Of a stretch of DNA of 12,081 nt, positions 1 through 7,165 are shown in pieces. How positions within the stretch are numbered: position 1 is the stretch's first letter; each line of letters begins with the position of its first letter. A program made the position numbers and the translations under genes. Source of the DNA: Leadbetterella sp031420365 (GTDB lineage Bacteria > Bacteroidota > Bacteroidia > Cytophagales > Spirosomataceae); NCBI GenBank assembly GCA_031420365.1, contig JANOMP010000405.1, positions 1-12,081 of the forward strand, in the 5' to 3' direction. The notes below the pieces were generated by a model. The model worked only from the letters and a program-made list of their open reading frames with translations, did no database searches and was not told the DNA's origin.

Positions 1-62
1 ACGGTCTAGGCTGGTATTCAATGTTAGGAAAACTTGTCGTTATTTTTTCACTAATATACTGA
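1..62 (+). CDS. Possible C-terminal end of an unidentified membrane protein (partial)
   Basis: Reading from base 3, the window opens with 19 sense codons (GLGWYSMLGKLVVIFSLIY) and a TGA stop at 60-62. The peptide is hydrophobic and could be a final transmembrane helix. Its base composition is less A+T-rich than the bases that follow, and a terminator-like hairpin lies about 30 bases downstream, which fits a gene end. The fragment is too short to name a family, and the other two forward frames are less convincing. This is a tentative partial gene. Confidence 0.35.
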   Translation, partial: GLGWYSMLGKLVVIFSLIY

Positions 63-90
63 ATATCAGTCTTTTATCCTAATTTTTTAA

Positions 91-127
91 CACTTAATTC
101 CATTATTATTAAGTGATTATATTTTTT
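91..127 (+). terminator. Terminator-like hairpin after the partial upstream gene
   Basis: CACTTAAT (91-98) and ATTAAGTG (108-115) are perfect 8-bp inverted arms around a 9-base loop, followed by a T-rich stretch that ends in TTTTTT. The stem is poor in G and C, so it would be a weak intrinsic terminator. Its position fits transcription arriving from the left edge. Confidence 0.45.
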
Positions 128-293
128 GTCATGTACTGAACTATTTATACTTTTTTTAAATCTAATTCTTTTTTTATCTCCTCTAAGTTTCGAATTGAGT
201 AAAAGTAAAATTTAGGTTTTAAAAACATAAAAAAAAGGATTCATTATTTGCTTTTTAATAATTTTTTATTTCCTTTGATAAAAAGTTAAATCC

Positions 294-1100
294 CTGAAAA
301 TAAATCCACATCTAATACTCTTAGTTTTAGTTTATATTAAAACGTCCGCACAATATATAAATCTTGGAGCCCATGTTTGGGGTCAAGCAAATACTTTAGT
401 GGCTGTTCCAAATTCATCATCAGTTTATACCAATCCAGCCGGAATCGGCTTTCTATCAACAAGCAGTATATCTTCTGGTTTTTATAGGCATCTTGATCTT
501 GAAGGTTTCAACACTATAGGTATTTGGGGAAATCTTATAAAACCAAAATTTGGTTTCGGTTTATCAATTGATAAATTTGGTGACCAACTCTATCATGAAG
601 CTAGAATTGGATTGGCCGTTTCCAAAAAAGTTGATAGAATATCATTAGGAATAAAAATATCCTATTTAAATACAGGAATTAAGGATCTAAGTAGCAAGCA
701 GACGATCTTAGCCGAATTTGGAATAATCACGATGTTGAGCAAAAAGTTTTTTGCAGGCTTTCATGCTGTTAATCTTACTAGAGCTCAACTCTACGACAGC
801 CAATATTTACCAACAATATTGAGTATAGGATTATGTTTTAAACCTGGTGATAAAATGAACATAACCTCTCAAATAGACTATTATATAAATAGCAAACCAA
901 CAATTCGAATGGGAATGAAATATATCCCTAAAGAAAATTTTGAGATAATTTCAGGAGTAAATCCAGCTTTAAATAATGTTCATTTGGGATTTTCTTTTTT
1001 TATTAAGAAATACAATTTTGCTTATGCTACTTCTATTAATCCAGTATTCGGATTATCAAATCAATTAAGTTTGTCATTAAATTTAAAGAATAAAAAATGA
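294..1100 (+). CDS. PorV/PorQ-like outer-membrane beta-barrel protein, non-ATG start
   Basis: The frame is open from 282. No ATG, GTG or TTG in it lies ahead of a clear signal peptide, so I place the start at CTG 294 (268 residues). That gives MKINPHLILLVLVYIKTSA, with cleavage before Gln-20. The first conventional start, GTG 399, would remove the signal and begin inside the conserved region. Residues 47-50 are NPAG, the hallmark near the N terminus of PorV/PorQ and related (UPF0164-type) outer-membrane barrels. The rest alternates short hydrophobic and polar stretches with many glycines, and the end (LSLSLNLKNKK) resembles a last beta strand. It is shorter than PorV or PorQ (usually above 300 residues), so a role in type IX secretion is not implied. 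The stop overlaps the next gene's ATG, so the two are probably one operon. Start-codon loss and partial inactivation cannot be excluded. Confidence 0.7.
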   Translation: MKINPHLILLVLVYIKTSAQYINLGAHVWGQANTLVAVPNSSSVYTNPAGIGFLSTSSISSGFYRHLDLEGFNTIGIWGNLIKPKFGFGLSIDKFGDQLYHEARIGLAVSKKVDRISLGIKISYLNTGIKDLSSKQTILAEFGIITMLSKKFFAGFHAVNLTRAQLYDSQYLPTILSIGLCFKPGDKMNITSQIDYYINSKPTIRMGMKYIPKENFEIISGVNPALNNVHLGFSFFIKKYNFAYATSINPVFGLSNQLSLSLNLKNKK

Positions 1101-3118
1101 GAAATTTTACATTTAAATATTACTTTTTGTATTTAATCTTCATACTAAAATTCTCATTTGGACAAACCATTCCAAAACCCGAAATAAATTTAGAGGAGTT
1201 TATATTAAAAACAACACCAATTCAAACCGAAGATGGAAATTATGAAGATTTATATGAAAATCTTTTTACCATATATCAAAGTCCAATCGACCTAAATAGA
1301 ACTACTGTTGACCAATTACGAACTTTGTTTTTTCTTTCCGAAATTCAAATCAATAGTTTTTTTAAGCATTTTGAAAAGTTCGGACCAATGCTAAGTATTT
1401 ATGAATTACAAGCTCTAGAAAACTTAAATTTGGAAGATATTAAAAACATTCTTCCTTTTGTTACAGTTAACCCTGTTTTCAATACAAGCAGTTTAAAAAA
1501 CATTAAAAATAAATTAACAGAGCATTATTTTGTTTTTAGAACTGATCAAGTATTTGAACAATCCAAGGGATTTAGAGAAGGAAAATATATTGGGTCACCC
1601 CAAAGATATTATACTCGCTATAGAATGGCACATAGTCGAGATTTTAGTCTGGGTTTTGTTAGCGAAAAAGACCCCGGAGAAACTAATTTTCTAGATTATT
1701 TTGCATTTCATGTTCAAATTCAAAACAAAAGAAAAATAAAAAATCTATTAGTTGGTGATTATTTAATGCAGTTTGGTCAAGGATTAATTTTTTCAGCCGG
1801 TTTTGCTTTTGGAAAAGGGAGTGAACCTGTATTTTCCACTAGAAGAAGTAATATTGGAATTCGACCCTACAATTCCGTTTTAGAAAATGGAAGCTTAAGA
1901 GGCACAGCTATTACGATAAAAAATAAAAAAATCGAGTACACTTTTATGGTATCTTCAAACAAAAGAGATGCTACTACAGCCACAAAAGAAGTTGACAAAG
2001 AGGAATTTTTTAGTGCAATTCAAACCAGTGGTTTTCACCGAACATTAACTGAAATTGCTAATAGAAATGCAATTATGGAACAAAATATTGGAGGAAATAT
2101 ATTATACAATTTAGGCCCTATTCAAGTTGGATTTTCTACATTAGCCACTTTTTTCGACAAGCCATTTAAAAAACGAGCTTTCCCCTACAATGCAAACGAG
2201 TTTATCGGAAAAAGAAATTTAATTCTTGGACCAAATATTTCAATTTCTTGGCAAAATTTTAACTTTTTTGGGGAAGCTGCTAGGTCTAGTTCTGGAGGAA
2301 TTGGCTACATTGGTGGCCTTGTAGCGTCCCTAAATGCTAAAACTGAATGGGCATTTAATTTTAGAAATTATCAATCGAATTTTCATACTTTTTATGGTTC
2401 TGCTTTTTCAGAAGGTAGCAGAACTATTAACGAAAAAGGTGTTTACTCAGGACTAAAGTACACCATTAAAAAAGGTTTGGTAGTATCAGGTTTTTATGAT
2501 AGATTTCAATTTCCATGGCTTAAATTTAGCGTTGATGGCCCATCTTCAGGCTTTGATTATCAACTACGTATAGCTTTTCAACCCAACAAAGTTTTCAATC
2601 AGTATTTGGCATTTCATCATGAAGAAAAAGAAAAAAACCTTCCAAACAATTCTTCCAAACTAAACACGATGGCAAATTCTTCTCGGCAAAATTTGGTGTT
2701 AGGTACAGAATTCATTTTAAACAAAGCTATTAAACTACAAAATAAAATACAGTACAATAATTTTCAAATAGAAGGAAATCAGAAATCAAATGGATTTGCT
2801 TTAATTCAAGATATAGAATCAAAATTTAAAAAAATATCTATTAAAACCCGAATTGCATTTTTTAACACCCAAAGTTATGATAGCAGAATATATGCATATG
2901 AGAACGACGTACTTTACGCAGTTTCATTTCCAGCTTATTATGGAAAAGGAATGCGATATTATGCAATTTTGCAAACAACCCTAAGCAAAAATATAGGCTT
3001 ATGGCTACGATGGTCGAATACTAATGTAAATGAAAGAGAATTTTTAGGAAGTGGGAATGACCAATTACAGGGGAATTTAAGAAATGATTTAAAAGTCCAA
3101 ATAAAACTTGGATTTTAA
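1097..3118 (+). CDS. Helix-hairpin-helix domain outer-membrane protein
   Basis: 673 residues. Residues 1-22 are a signal peptide, with likely cleavage between Gly-22 and Gln-23. Residues about 64-122 form a ComEA-like helix-hairpin-helix region: IDLNRTTVDQL is the classic 'idiNtAs.eeL' start, and FGPMLSIYELQAL is its second turn. From about residue 125 the protein is rich in aromatic and glycine-alternating strands and ends KVQIKLGF. A C-terminal Phe is the usual signature of an outer-membrane barrel. Proteins of this build are widespread in Bacteroidota and usually annotated only as HhH-containing; the HhH part would face the periplasm. By analogy with ComEA it might touch DNA, but that is unproven, and the domain could equally bind protein. 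The start is ATG 1097, overlapping the upstream TGA, which suggests coupled translation with the PorV-like barrel. Confidence 0.8.
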   Translation: MRNFTFKYYFLYLIFILKFSFGQTIPKPEINLEEFILKTTPIQTEDGNYEDLYENLFTIYQSPIDLNRTTVDQLRTLFFLSEIQINSFFKHFEKFGPMLSIYELQALENLNLEDIKNILPFVTVNPVFNTSSLKNIKNKLTEHYFVFRTDQVFEQSKGFREGKYIGSPQRYYTRYRMAHSRDFSLGFVSEKDPGETNFLDYFAFHVQIQNKRKIKNLLVGDYLMQFGQGLIFSAGFAFGKGSEPVFSTRRSNIGIRPYNSVLENGSLRGTAITIKNKKIEYTFMVSSNKRDATTATKEVDKEEFFSAIQTSGFHRTLTEIANRNAIMEQNIGGNILYNLGPIQVGFSTLATFFDKPFKKRAFPYNANEFIGKRNLILGPNISISWQNFNFFGEAARSSSGGIGYIGGLVASLNAKTEWAFNFRNYQSNFHTFYGSAFSEGSRTINEKGVYSGLKYTIKKGLVVSGFYDRFQFPWLKFSVDGPSSGFDYQLRIAFQPNKVFNQYLAFHHEEKEKNLPNNSSKLNTMANSSRQNLVLGTEFILNKAIKLQNKIQYNNFQIEGNQKSNGFALIQDIESKFKKISIKTRIAFFNTQSYDSRIYAYENDVLYAVSFPAYYGKGMRYYAILQTTLSKNIGLWLRWSNTNVNEREFLGSGNDQLQGNLRNDLKVQIKLGF

Positions 3119-3187
3119 GTCAAAGAAAAAATATTTTAATCAGAGGAAAAATAAAAAGGAAAAGTACTAATTTTACGAAAAAAAATA

Positions 3188-3424
3188 ATGTCAAATAACG
3201 ATATTTTTAAAAAGCTAAGAGTTGCTTTACATCTAAGGAATGATGAGATTATAGAAATAATGAAATTAGTGGATTTTAATGTAAGCAATGCCGAATTAGG
3301 TGACATTTTTAGGTCCGATGATCATCCAAATTTCAAAAAATGCGGAGATCAAATATTAAGAAATTTTTTAAATGGCTTAGTAATTCACATGAGAGGACCT
3401 CTGGCTCCAAAAAAAGAAAACTAA
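3188..3424 (+). CDS. DUF1456 family protein, single-domain form
   Basis: 78 residues matching one copy of the DUF1456 domain (YehS-like). The recognisable pieces are NDIFKKLRVALHLRNDEIIEI at the start, then NAELGDIFRSDDHPNF and KKCGDQILRNFLNGLVIHMRG. E. coli YehS carries two such repeats in about 156 residues; this protein has one and ends in a charged tail (PLAPKKEN). It is soluble and has no signal peptide. Function is unknown for the family. It starts at ATG 3188, 69 bases after the HhH gene, with no good Shine-Dalgarno, and has no evident link to the secretion locus downstream. The family call is confident; the role is not known. Confidence 0.8.
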   Translation: MSNNDIFKKLRVALHLRNDEIIEIMKLVDFNVSNAELGDIFRSDDHPNFKKCGDQILRNFLNGLVIHMRGPLAPKKEN

Positions 3425-3449
3425 GAATGTTTATTATTGAATATGAACT

Positions 3450-3495
3450 TTTAAAAGGGCCTTTTAAATCATCAGAAGCAAAACTTCGAAGTTTA
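3450..3495. repeat. Two adjacent short palindromes downstream of the DUF1456 gene
   Basis: TTTAAAAGG-G-CCTTTTAAA (3450-3468) is a perfect inverted repeat around one base. AAACTTCGAAGTTT (3482-3495) is a perfect 14-bp palindrome. Neither is followed by a T run on the forward strand, so they are not typical terminators. A 39-codon open frame (ATG 3427 to TAA 3543) runs across both, but I see nothing that supports it as a gene. Confidence 0.4.
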
Positions 3496-3626
3496 ATTAA
3501 AAAAGAAACTAATTCTACTTTGACGAACTTGCTAAACTTGTAATTGTTCAATTTGCCCATTTGGTTTATATGTATCGATTAATTATATCATTTTTTCTTT
3601 CTTGATGCCTGATTCTTATTTGCTCC

Positions 3627-3647
3627 CAGGGAATTCGCATTTAAAGA
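3627..3647 (+). repeat. Terminal inverted repeat of the ISAs1-family element (transposase 3' end)
   Basis: It begins CAGGGAATTCGCATTTAAA and matches the reverse complement of 4824-4844 at 19 of 21 positions. The transposase stop codon (reverse-strand TAA, 3641-3643) lies inside it. Confidence 0.85.
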
Positions 3648-4766
3648 TTAAGGATTTTTTCTCTGTAACTATCATCAATTGAAGCTTTTAACCTTTTAAT
3701 GTTTTTAGATTTTTTTTTAGATGTTTCAGCATCTAATAAAGCTAAGGCTAACTTAGTTATCATATTAAAATTTTCAGTAGAATTGCCTTTTCTTTTTAAT
3801 TGTAGATCTTCTTTGAATATGACGTCCAAATTCCAGTGCAGGTTGTTTTCTATTGACCATTGACTTCTTATGTCTTGAGCCATTTGTTTTGAATTTGCTT
3901 CCGTTGAACTGATATAGTATCTAATACAATGAGATACTTTGTTTGTTTTTTTCTGGTGAATTTCAGACTGAATCGACACTATTGTTTTTAAACCTTTTCA
4001 TTCTTCTTTATTATCTAAAAATTAAGGTCGTCTATAACTTTACAAACTCTTTTTTCTATTCTTCCATGACCAATGTCATGTTCAATAGACTCATTTTTAA
4101 TACTTTGCCTTTTGAATAACTTTTCAACTTGTTGTTTTAATTTTTTTTGATTGTCTTTTAATGAAGAATATAATCGCCCTTTTTATCGATAATTTTTTCA
4201 ACAATTTCTTTTTGACAACCCATCGCATCAATTGTTACAACACAATTTTTCAAGTCCAACAATTCTATCAAAACTGGAATTGAAGTTATTTCATTTGATT
4301 TATCATTTACTTTTTCTTGACATAAAGTAAGCATATTGTTTTTACAAAAAGCAGATACAATATGCAAAGGGGATTCTCCAAAATTTGAGGCAACTCCTCT
4401 AACCGTTTTTCCATCAATTGCTACTACACGGCTATGTTCTGTTGCTAATTTTTGAGCAAATTCCATGAAGAAGTCAGCGAACTTATTTCTATCAAAAGCA
4501 CTGAAAAATGCTCCAAGGGTATCGTGAGAAGGTATTCCGAACTTGTAAGGGAAATGTTTACGAAATCAATCCAACTTAAGATTGCCAAATTCTTCAATTA
4601 ACTCCCAAGTATTGCAACCACTAACTACCGACGATAGTGTAAGAAAAAGAATCTCTTGCAATGAATGACGAATGTTGCCTTTATTAATCCTCCTATGGTC
4701 TTTTAAATGTGAAATTAATTCTATAAATAATGCTATGTTTTGATTTTTATCTTCGAAAGTATTCAT
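3641..4766 (-). pseudogene. ISAs1-family (H-repeat-like) DDE transposase, inactivated
   Basis: Read from ATG 4766 leftwards with two single-base corrections, this gives 375 codons, the normal family size. Order of parts: the N-terminal DDE_Tnp_1-associated domain (ISHLKDHRRINKGNIRHSL...), the first catalytic Asp in VVAIDGKTVRG, the second in CVVTIDAMGCQ, then the C-terminal block WSIENNLHWNLDV with the catalytic Glu. Damage: TGA replaces the Trp codon in the LDWF motif (4566-4568); a missing base in the GDYIL(A)LKDNQ motif near 4162; a second missing base in a T run near 4018; and a second in-frame TGA, also at a Trp position (3998-4000). With four lesions, no active transposase can be made from this copy. 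Confidence 0.88.
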
Positions 4767-4823
4767 TTTTTTTCGAAGCCTAAATCCTACGCTAATATAC
4801 TATAAATTAATCATTTATCCAAA

Positions 4824-4844
4824 TTTTTAAATGCGAATTCTCTG
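4824..4844 (-). repeat. Terminal inverted repeat of the ISAs1-family element (transposase 5' end)
   Basis: Its reverse complement begins CAGAGAATTCGCATTTAAA, matching the other end at 19 of 21 positions. It lies about 57 bases upstream of the transposase ATG on the reverse strand. Confidence 0.85.
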
Positions 4845-4945
4845 CATTAAACAAGACTCATCTTTTTAATTTCAACCAAATGTTCATGAAATATTTTCAA
4901 ATTCAATTCATTTATTGCTTTTAAGAATCTCAACTTTAAATGAGA

Positions 4946-4970
4946 GAATAAATTATGCGTGAAACGCATA
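4946..4970 (+). promoter_or_regulatory. Shared palindromic operator-like motif, copy 1 (upstream of HlyD gene)
   Basis: The core TTATGCGT-GAA-ACGCATAA (4953-4971) is a perfect 8-bp inverted repeat around three bases. The left part (GAATAAATT) matches the same flank in copies 2 and 3 except at one base. It ends 56 bases before the proposed HlyD ATG. Occurring in front of three transcription units of one locus, it is best read as a binding site for a dimeric regulator; the regulator is not identified. Confidence 0.7.
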
Positions 4971-4993
4971 AATTTCATGAGTTTATATGTGAG

Positions 4994-5020
4994 AATTATA
5001 AAATCTATTTTATAATTTTG
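4994..5020 (+). promoter_or_regulatory. 24-bp palindrome overlapping a candidate -7 promoter element
   Basis: AATTATAAAAT and ATTTTATAATT are perfect inverted arms around CT (4994-5017). The right arm runs into TAATTTTG (5013-5020), which matches the Bacteroidota -7 consensus TAnnTTTG. No good -33 TTG is visible at the usual spacing. If this is the promoter, the transcript would begin near the HlyD ATG at 5027, with almost no leader. The palindrome could be an operator or a cruciform-prone A+T inverted repeat. Confidence 0.4.
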
Positions 5021-5026
5021 TGGATT

Positions 5027-6191
5027 ATGCAAAAACAGCTGTATCCTTCAGAAACTATAGATTATGCTCTTGAAACCTATCTCCCAAAGGTGAGTGTGAA
5101 GAGCCAATTTATTTATATCTGTATTCTAGTTTTTGTGCTTGGGGTCTTTACTGCTTTACCATTTATTTTTGTTGATATTAGCGTGGCATCCCCCGGAGTA
5201 ATACGAACGTTTGCTGAAAAAACGGAATTAAAGTCACTAGTTTCTGGTAGAATAACCAAAATTGCCGTAACTGAAAACCAAATGGTGAAAAGAGGGGAGG
5301 TTTTATACGGAATTGCTACCGAAGAGCTGGATAATAAACTCACTTTTTCGGATTTTGATGAACGAGAAAACAATCAAAGAATAGCCGACTTAAAAACACT
5401 TTTAAGAGTGGAAAAAAGCAATCTATTTTCAAGTTTTCACATGATTACTGGTGTTTATACTCAACAATTAAATCTTTTTAAAAGTCAGGTTCAAGAAAAC
5501 GTATTTGCACAAAAAAAGATTGAGACAGAGCTAAACTCAGATAAGCAACTTTTTAGAGAAAAGGTAATATCTAAAAGAGAACTAGACAGTAAAGAATATG
5601 AGTTCACAAAACTTAGAGCCGAATATGAGTCACTTTTTCAAAGACAGAAAAGCCAATGGCAGGCAGATTTGAACGGATTTAGACTGCAAGCGGAGCAAAA
5701 AAAGGCGGAAAAGAACCAAGGTATTGCAACAAAAAAAATTTTATGAAATAAAGGCACCAGTTGGTGGAAATATTCAGCAAGTAGTAGGTAAATATGAGGG
5801 AAGCTACATACAAATAGGCGAGGGCTTAGGTATTATTTCTCCAGATTCTAGTATAATAGTTGAGTGCTACGTTTCTCCCCAAGACATAGGATTATTGAAA
5901 GCCAATATGCCAGTAAGATTTCAGATAGATGCCTTTAACTATAACGAATGGGGCCTAGGTAATGGAAAAATAAGTGATGTAGCCAAAGATTTTTTGATTA
6001 TTAACGAACAACCCGTTTTTAAAGTTAGATGTCTTTTAGAAAAACAGGAAGTTTCTTTACCCACTGGCTATAAAGCTAGACTAAAAAAAGGAATGTCATT
6101 AAGAGCCCGATTTATTGTGACCCAAAGGTCATTGTTTCAGCTACTCTATGACAAAGTAGATGATTGGGTGAATCCAAACATCAAAAAATAA
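5027..6191 (+). pseudogene. HlyD-family periplasmic adaptor of a peptide exporter, frameshifted at an A8 run
   Basis: The membrane-fusion subunit would link the ABC transporter in the inner membrane to the TolC channel. I start at ATG 5027 (MQKQLYPSETID), the normal opening of Bacteroidota adaptors of this class; an in-frame ATG at 4955 lies inside the shared operator motif. The transmembrane helix is at about residues 29-49, the first lipoyl-like half at 69-95 (SLVSGRITKIAVTENQMVKRG), a long coiled coil at about 120-235, the second lipoyl half at IKAPVGGNIQQ, then the beta-barrel part and the usual end SLRARFIVTQRSLFQLLYDKV. Frame 1 stops at TGA 5744-5746. The second half continues one base over to TAA 6191. 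Removing one A from 5731-5738 restores 387 residues with no domain missing. It could be a real knock-out, a sequencing error, or a slippage switch. Confidence 0.85.
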
Positions 6192-6245
6192 CATTCTATT
6201 TTAATTGCTGGTGCATTTATTATTTGAATTCTTGATATTTAAAAC

Positions 6246-6276
6246 ACCCAAAATTTTCTTAAAAAGTTTTTTGGGT
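6246..6276. terminator. Bidirectional terminator-like hairpin between convergent HlyD and XRE genes
   Basis: ACCCAAAA (6246-6253) pairs with TTTTGGGT (6269-6276), and the loop itself can pair further (TTTT with AAAA). It lies between the end of the forward HlyD gene (6191) and the end of the reverse XRE gene (stop 6276-6278), as expected for a shared terminator. The A and T runs serve both strands. Confidence 0.6.
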
Positions 6277-6622
6277 TAAACAGAATTGTTTTTTACTAAA
6301 CTCATCAAGTGTTCTAGTTTCTCTTCCAAATATTTTATTCGTTCTTCTGTAGTAACAGTTATATTATGGTTTGATTGACTTACACCTTCTCCATTTGATA
6401 AAACCATGTTTATTTTTCCATCCCATCCAAGTAGTTGTTCTGGTGTTACTTTATAAAAATAAGCAAGTTTGGTAATTTGTCAAAGTGAGATATTGTCTGA
6501 TTTCTCATTTTCGATTCGACTGTATGCAGACTGTCCTATGCCAAGAAAATCTCCTATATGTATTCTTGTTTGTAGTTGTGAAGCTCCCTTAGAGCCCTTA
6601 GTTTAAAACCAAATTTTTTCAT
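6276..6622 (-). pseudogene. XRE-type helix-turn-helix regulator, broken
   Basis: On the reverse strand, ATG at 6622 opens MKKFGFKLRALRELHNYKQEYI, the first helices of an XRE/Cro-type domain. The frame then hits TAG (near 6558) and continues one frame over as DFLGIGQSAYSRIENEK, the recognition-helix region with the typical 'SQ.aYSriEnG' pattern. An in-frame TGA follows at NISL*QITKLA, then the remainder (YKVTPEQLLGWDGKINMVL) and a C-terminal coiled coil (TTEERIKYLEEKLEHLMSLV). One added base would give about 115 residues, the usual size of the Bacteroidota family with this short coiled tail. With a frameshift and a stop it cannot make the whole regulator. It sits antisense between the adaptor and channel genes; a former role in controlling the locus is only a guess. 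Confidence 0.75.
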
Positions 6623-6692
6623 CTTGATTTATGATTTAAAGGTTTTTGTAATTTATATTGTGCAATATTAATATAAAGTTTGATTTTTCAAA

Positions 6693-6718
6693 TTATTAAA
6701 TTTTTAAAAATTTAATAA
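6693..6718. repeat. Perfect 26-bp A+T palindrome
   Basis: Half-site TTATTAAATTTTT followed directly by its exact reverse complement, ending at 6718. It lies about 70 bases upstream of the broken XRE gene on the reverse strand, where an operator or promoter of that gene would be expected. It contains only A and T, so a chance origin is not negligible. Confidence 0.5.
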
Positions 6719-6744
6719 ACAAATCAAATTCTTGATTTGTTTTT
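6717..6744 (+). terminator. Terminator-like hairpin in the XRE-TolC interval
   Basis: AAACAAATCAA (6717-6727) pairs with TTGATTTGTTT (6732-6742) as a perfect 11-bp stem with a 4-base loop ATTC, followed by more T. It directly adjoins the 26-bp palindrome. No forward gene ends just before it; it may insulate the TolC promoter from read-through. Confidence 0.45.
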
Positions 6745-6943
6745 AAGACCTCACTAAATGAAGAAAAAAATGAACGATTTTTTAGTTTCAAAACTTTAGT
6801 TCTTTAATTGGTTTAAGGTAGATAAGATAAAAAAAGTGTTTATTTAAAGTTTTTGTACCTACCATTAATTAGCCCATTATAGTTTTATTCAAATATTAAA
6901 AAAGAGAGCTAAATTATTTTTGGTCTATCAAAAAATATGTCAG

Positions 6944-6982
6944 AAATAGCCCTACAATAATTTTACAAGGCTCTATTTTTTT
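6944..6982 (+). terminator. Second terminator-like hairpin upstream of the TolC operon
   Basis: AAATAGCC (6944-6951) pairs with GGCT..ATTT (6969-6978) with a two-base bulge, followed by seven T (6976-6982). It would stop forward transcription about 90 bases before the shared operator motif, so the TolC operon would depend on its own promoter. Confidence 0.4.
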
Positions 6983-7073
6983 ATTCGAATTTTCTTAAGT
7001 CTACAATTGTCCACTTATTCTTTTCGCTATTTTCGCTACTCTAGTCTTTTAGATTTTGAGGTAAAACACGCTT

Positions 7074-7098
7074 GCATAAATTATGCGTAATACGCATA
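7074..7098 (+). promoter_or_regulatory. Shared palindromic operator-like motif, copy 2 (upstream of TolC-transporter operon)
   Basis: The core TTATGCGT-AAT-ACGCATA matches copy 1 except in the spacer and the last base of the palindrome. The left flank GCATAAATTATGC, identical in copy 3, is itself an inverted repeat (GCATAA-A-TTATGC), so this copy may hold three half-sites. It lies 67 bases before the proposed TTG start of the TolC gene. Confidence 0.7.
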
Positions 7099-7165
7099 CG
7101 AATTATTTAGAAAATATGATTTTTGGCAGATAGATTGCACCCAATTATTTAAAGTTCAAAAAAAA

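Larger units (their letters stand above)
3627..4844 (-). mobile_element. ISAs1-family insertion sequence, degenerate
   Basis: A 1218-bp element bounded by 21-bp inverted repeats (3627-3647 and 4824-4844) that differ at two positions. Both ends begin CAG, as in ISAs1-family termini. The length matches the family's usual 1.2-1.4 kb. It holds one reverse-strand transposase, broken by frameshifts and stops. No 8-10 bp target duplication is seen: the outside bases are TATTTGCTCC on the left and CATTAAACAA on the right. The insertion is therefore old, or the flanks have been rearranged. It separates the DUF1456 gene from the secretion locus. Confidence 0.85.
6623..7165. other. Hairpin-rich non-coding interval before the TolC gene
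   Basis: About 540 very A+T-rich bases with no credible gene on either strand. It holds a perfect 26-bp palindrome (6693-6718), an adjoining 11-bp hairpin (6717-6742), a second terminator-like hairpin (6944-6982), a tandem 9-base repeat TTTTCGCTA x2 (7021-7038) and copy 2 of the shared operator motif (7074-7098). The rest shows nothing recognisable. Confidence 0.6.

Noticed and set aside
3427..3543. 39-codon open frame after the DUF1456 gene.
   Set aside because: It crosses two palindromes, has no recognisable domain or leader, and runs in an A+T-rich region where such frames arise by chance.
3998..4568. TGA at two Trp positions of the ISAs1 transposase and another in the XRE gene, hinting at TGA read as an amino acid.
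   Set aside because: Intact genes here end in TGA (1098-1100, 8486-8488, 10675-10677, 11306-11308), and the same two pseudogenes carry frameshifts. Ordinary decay explains it.
4955..5026. Upstream ATG 4955 as the start of the HlyD gene.
   Set aside because: It would place the start inside the shared operator motif and add 24 residues unlike the family; ATG 5027 gives the usual N terminus.
5724..5746. Programmed ribosomal frameshift in the HlyD gene at the A8 run.
   Set aside because: The change needed is +1 (or -2), whereas slippery A-runs usually give -1 shifts. I see no supporting stem-loop or stop-programmed signal, so homopolymer change or transcriptional slippage is favoured.
7021..7038. 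Tandem repeat TTTTCGCTA x2 upstream of the TolC operon as a direct-repeat operator.
   Set aside because: It is not found upstream of the adaptor or precursors, and only two short units are present; noted in the interval description only.
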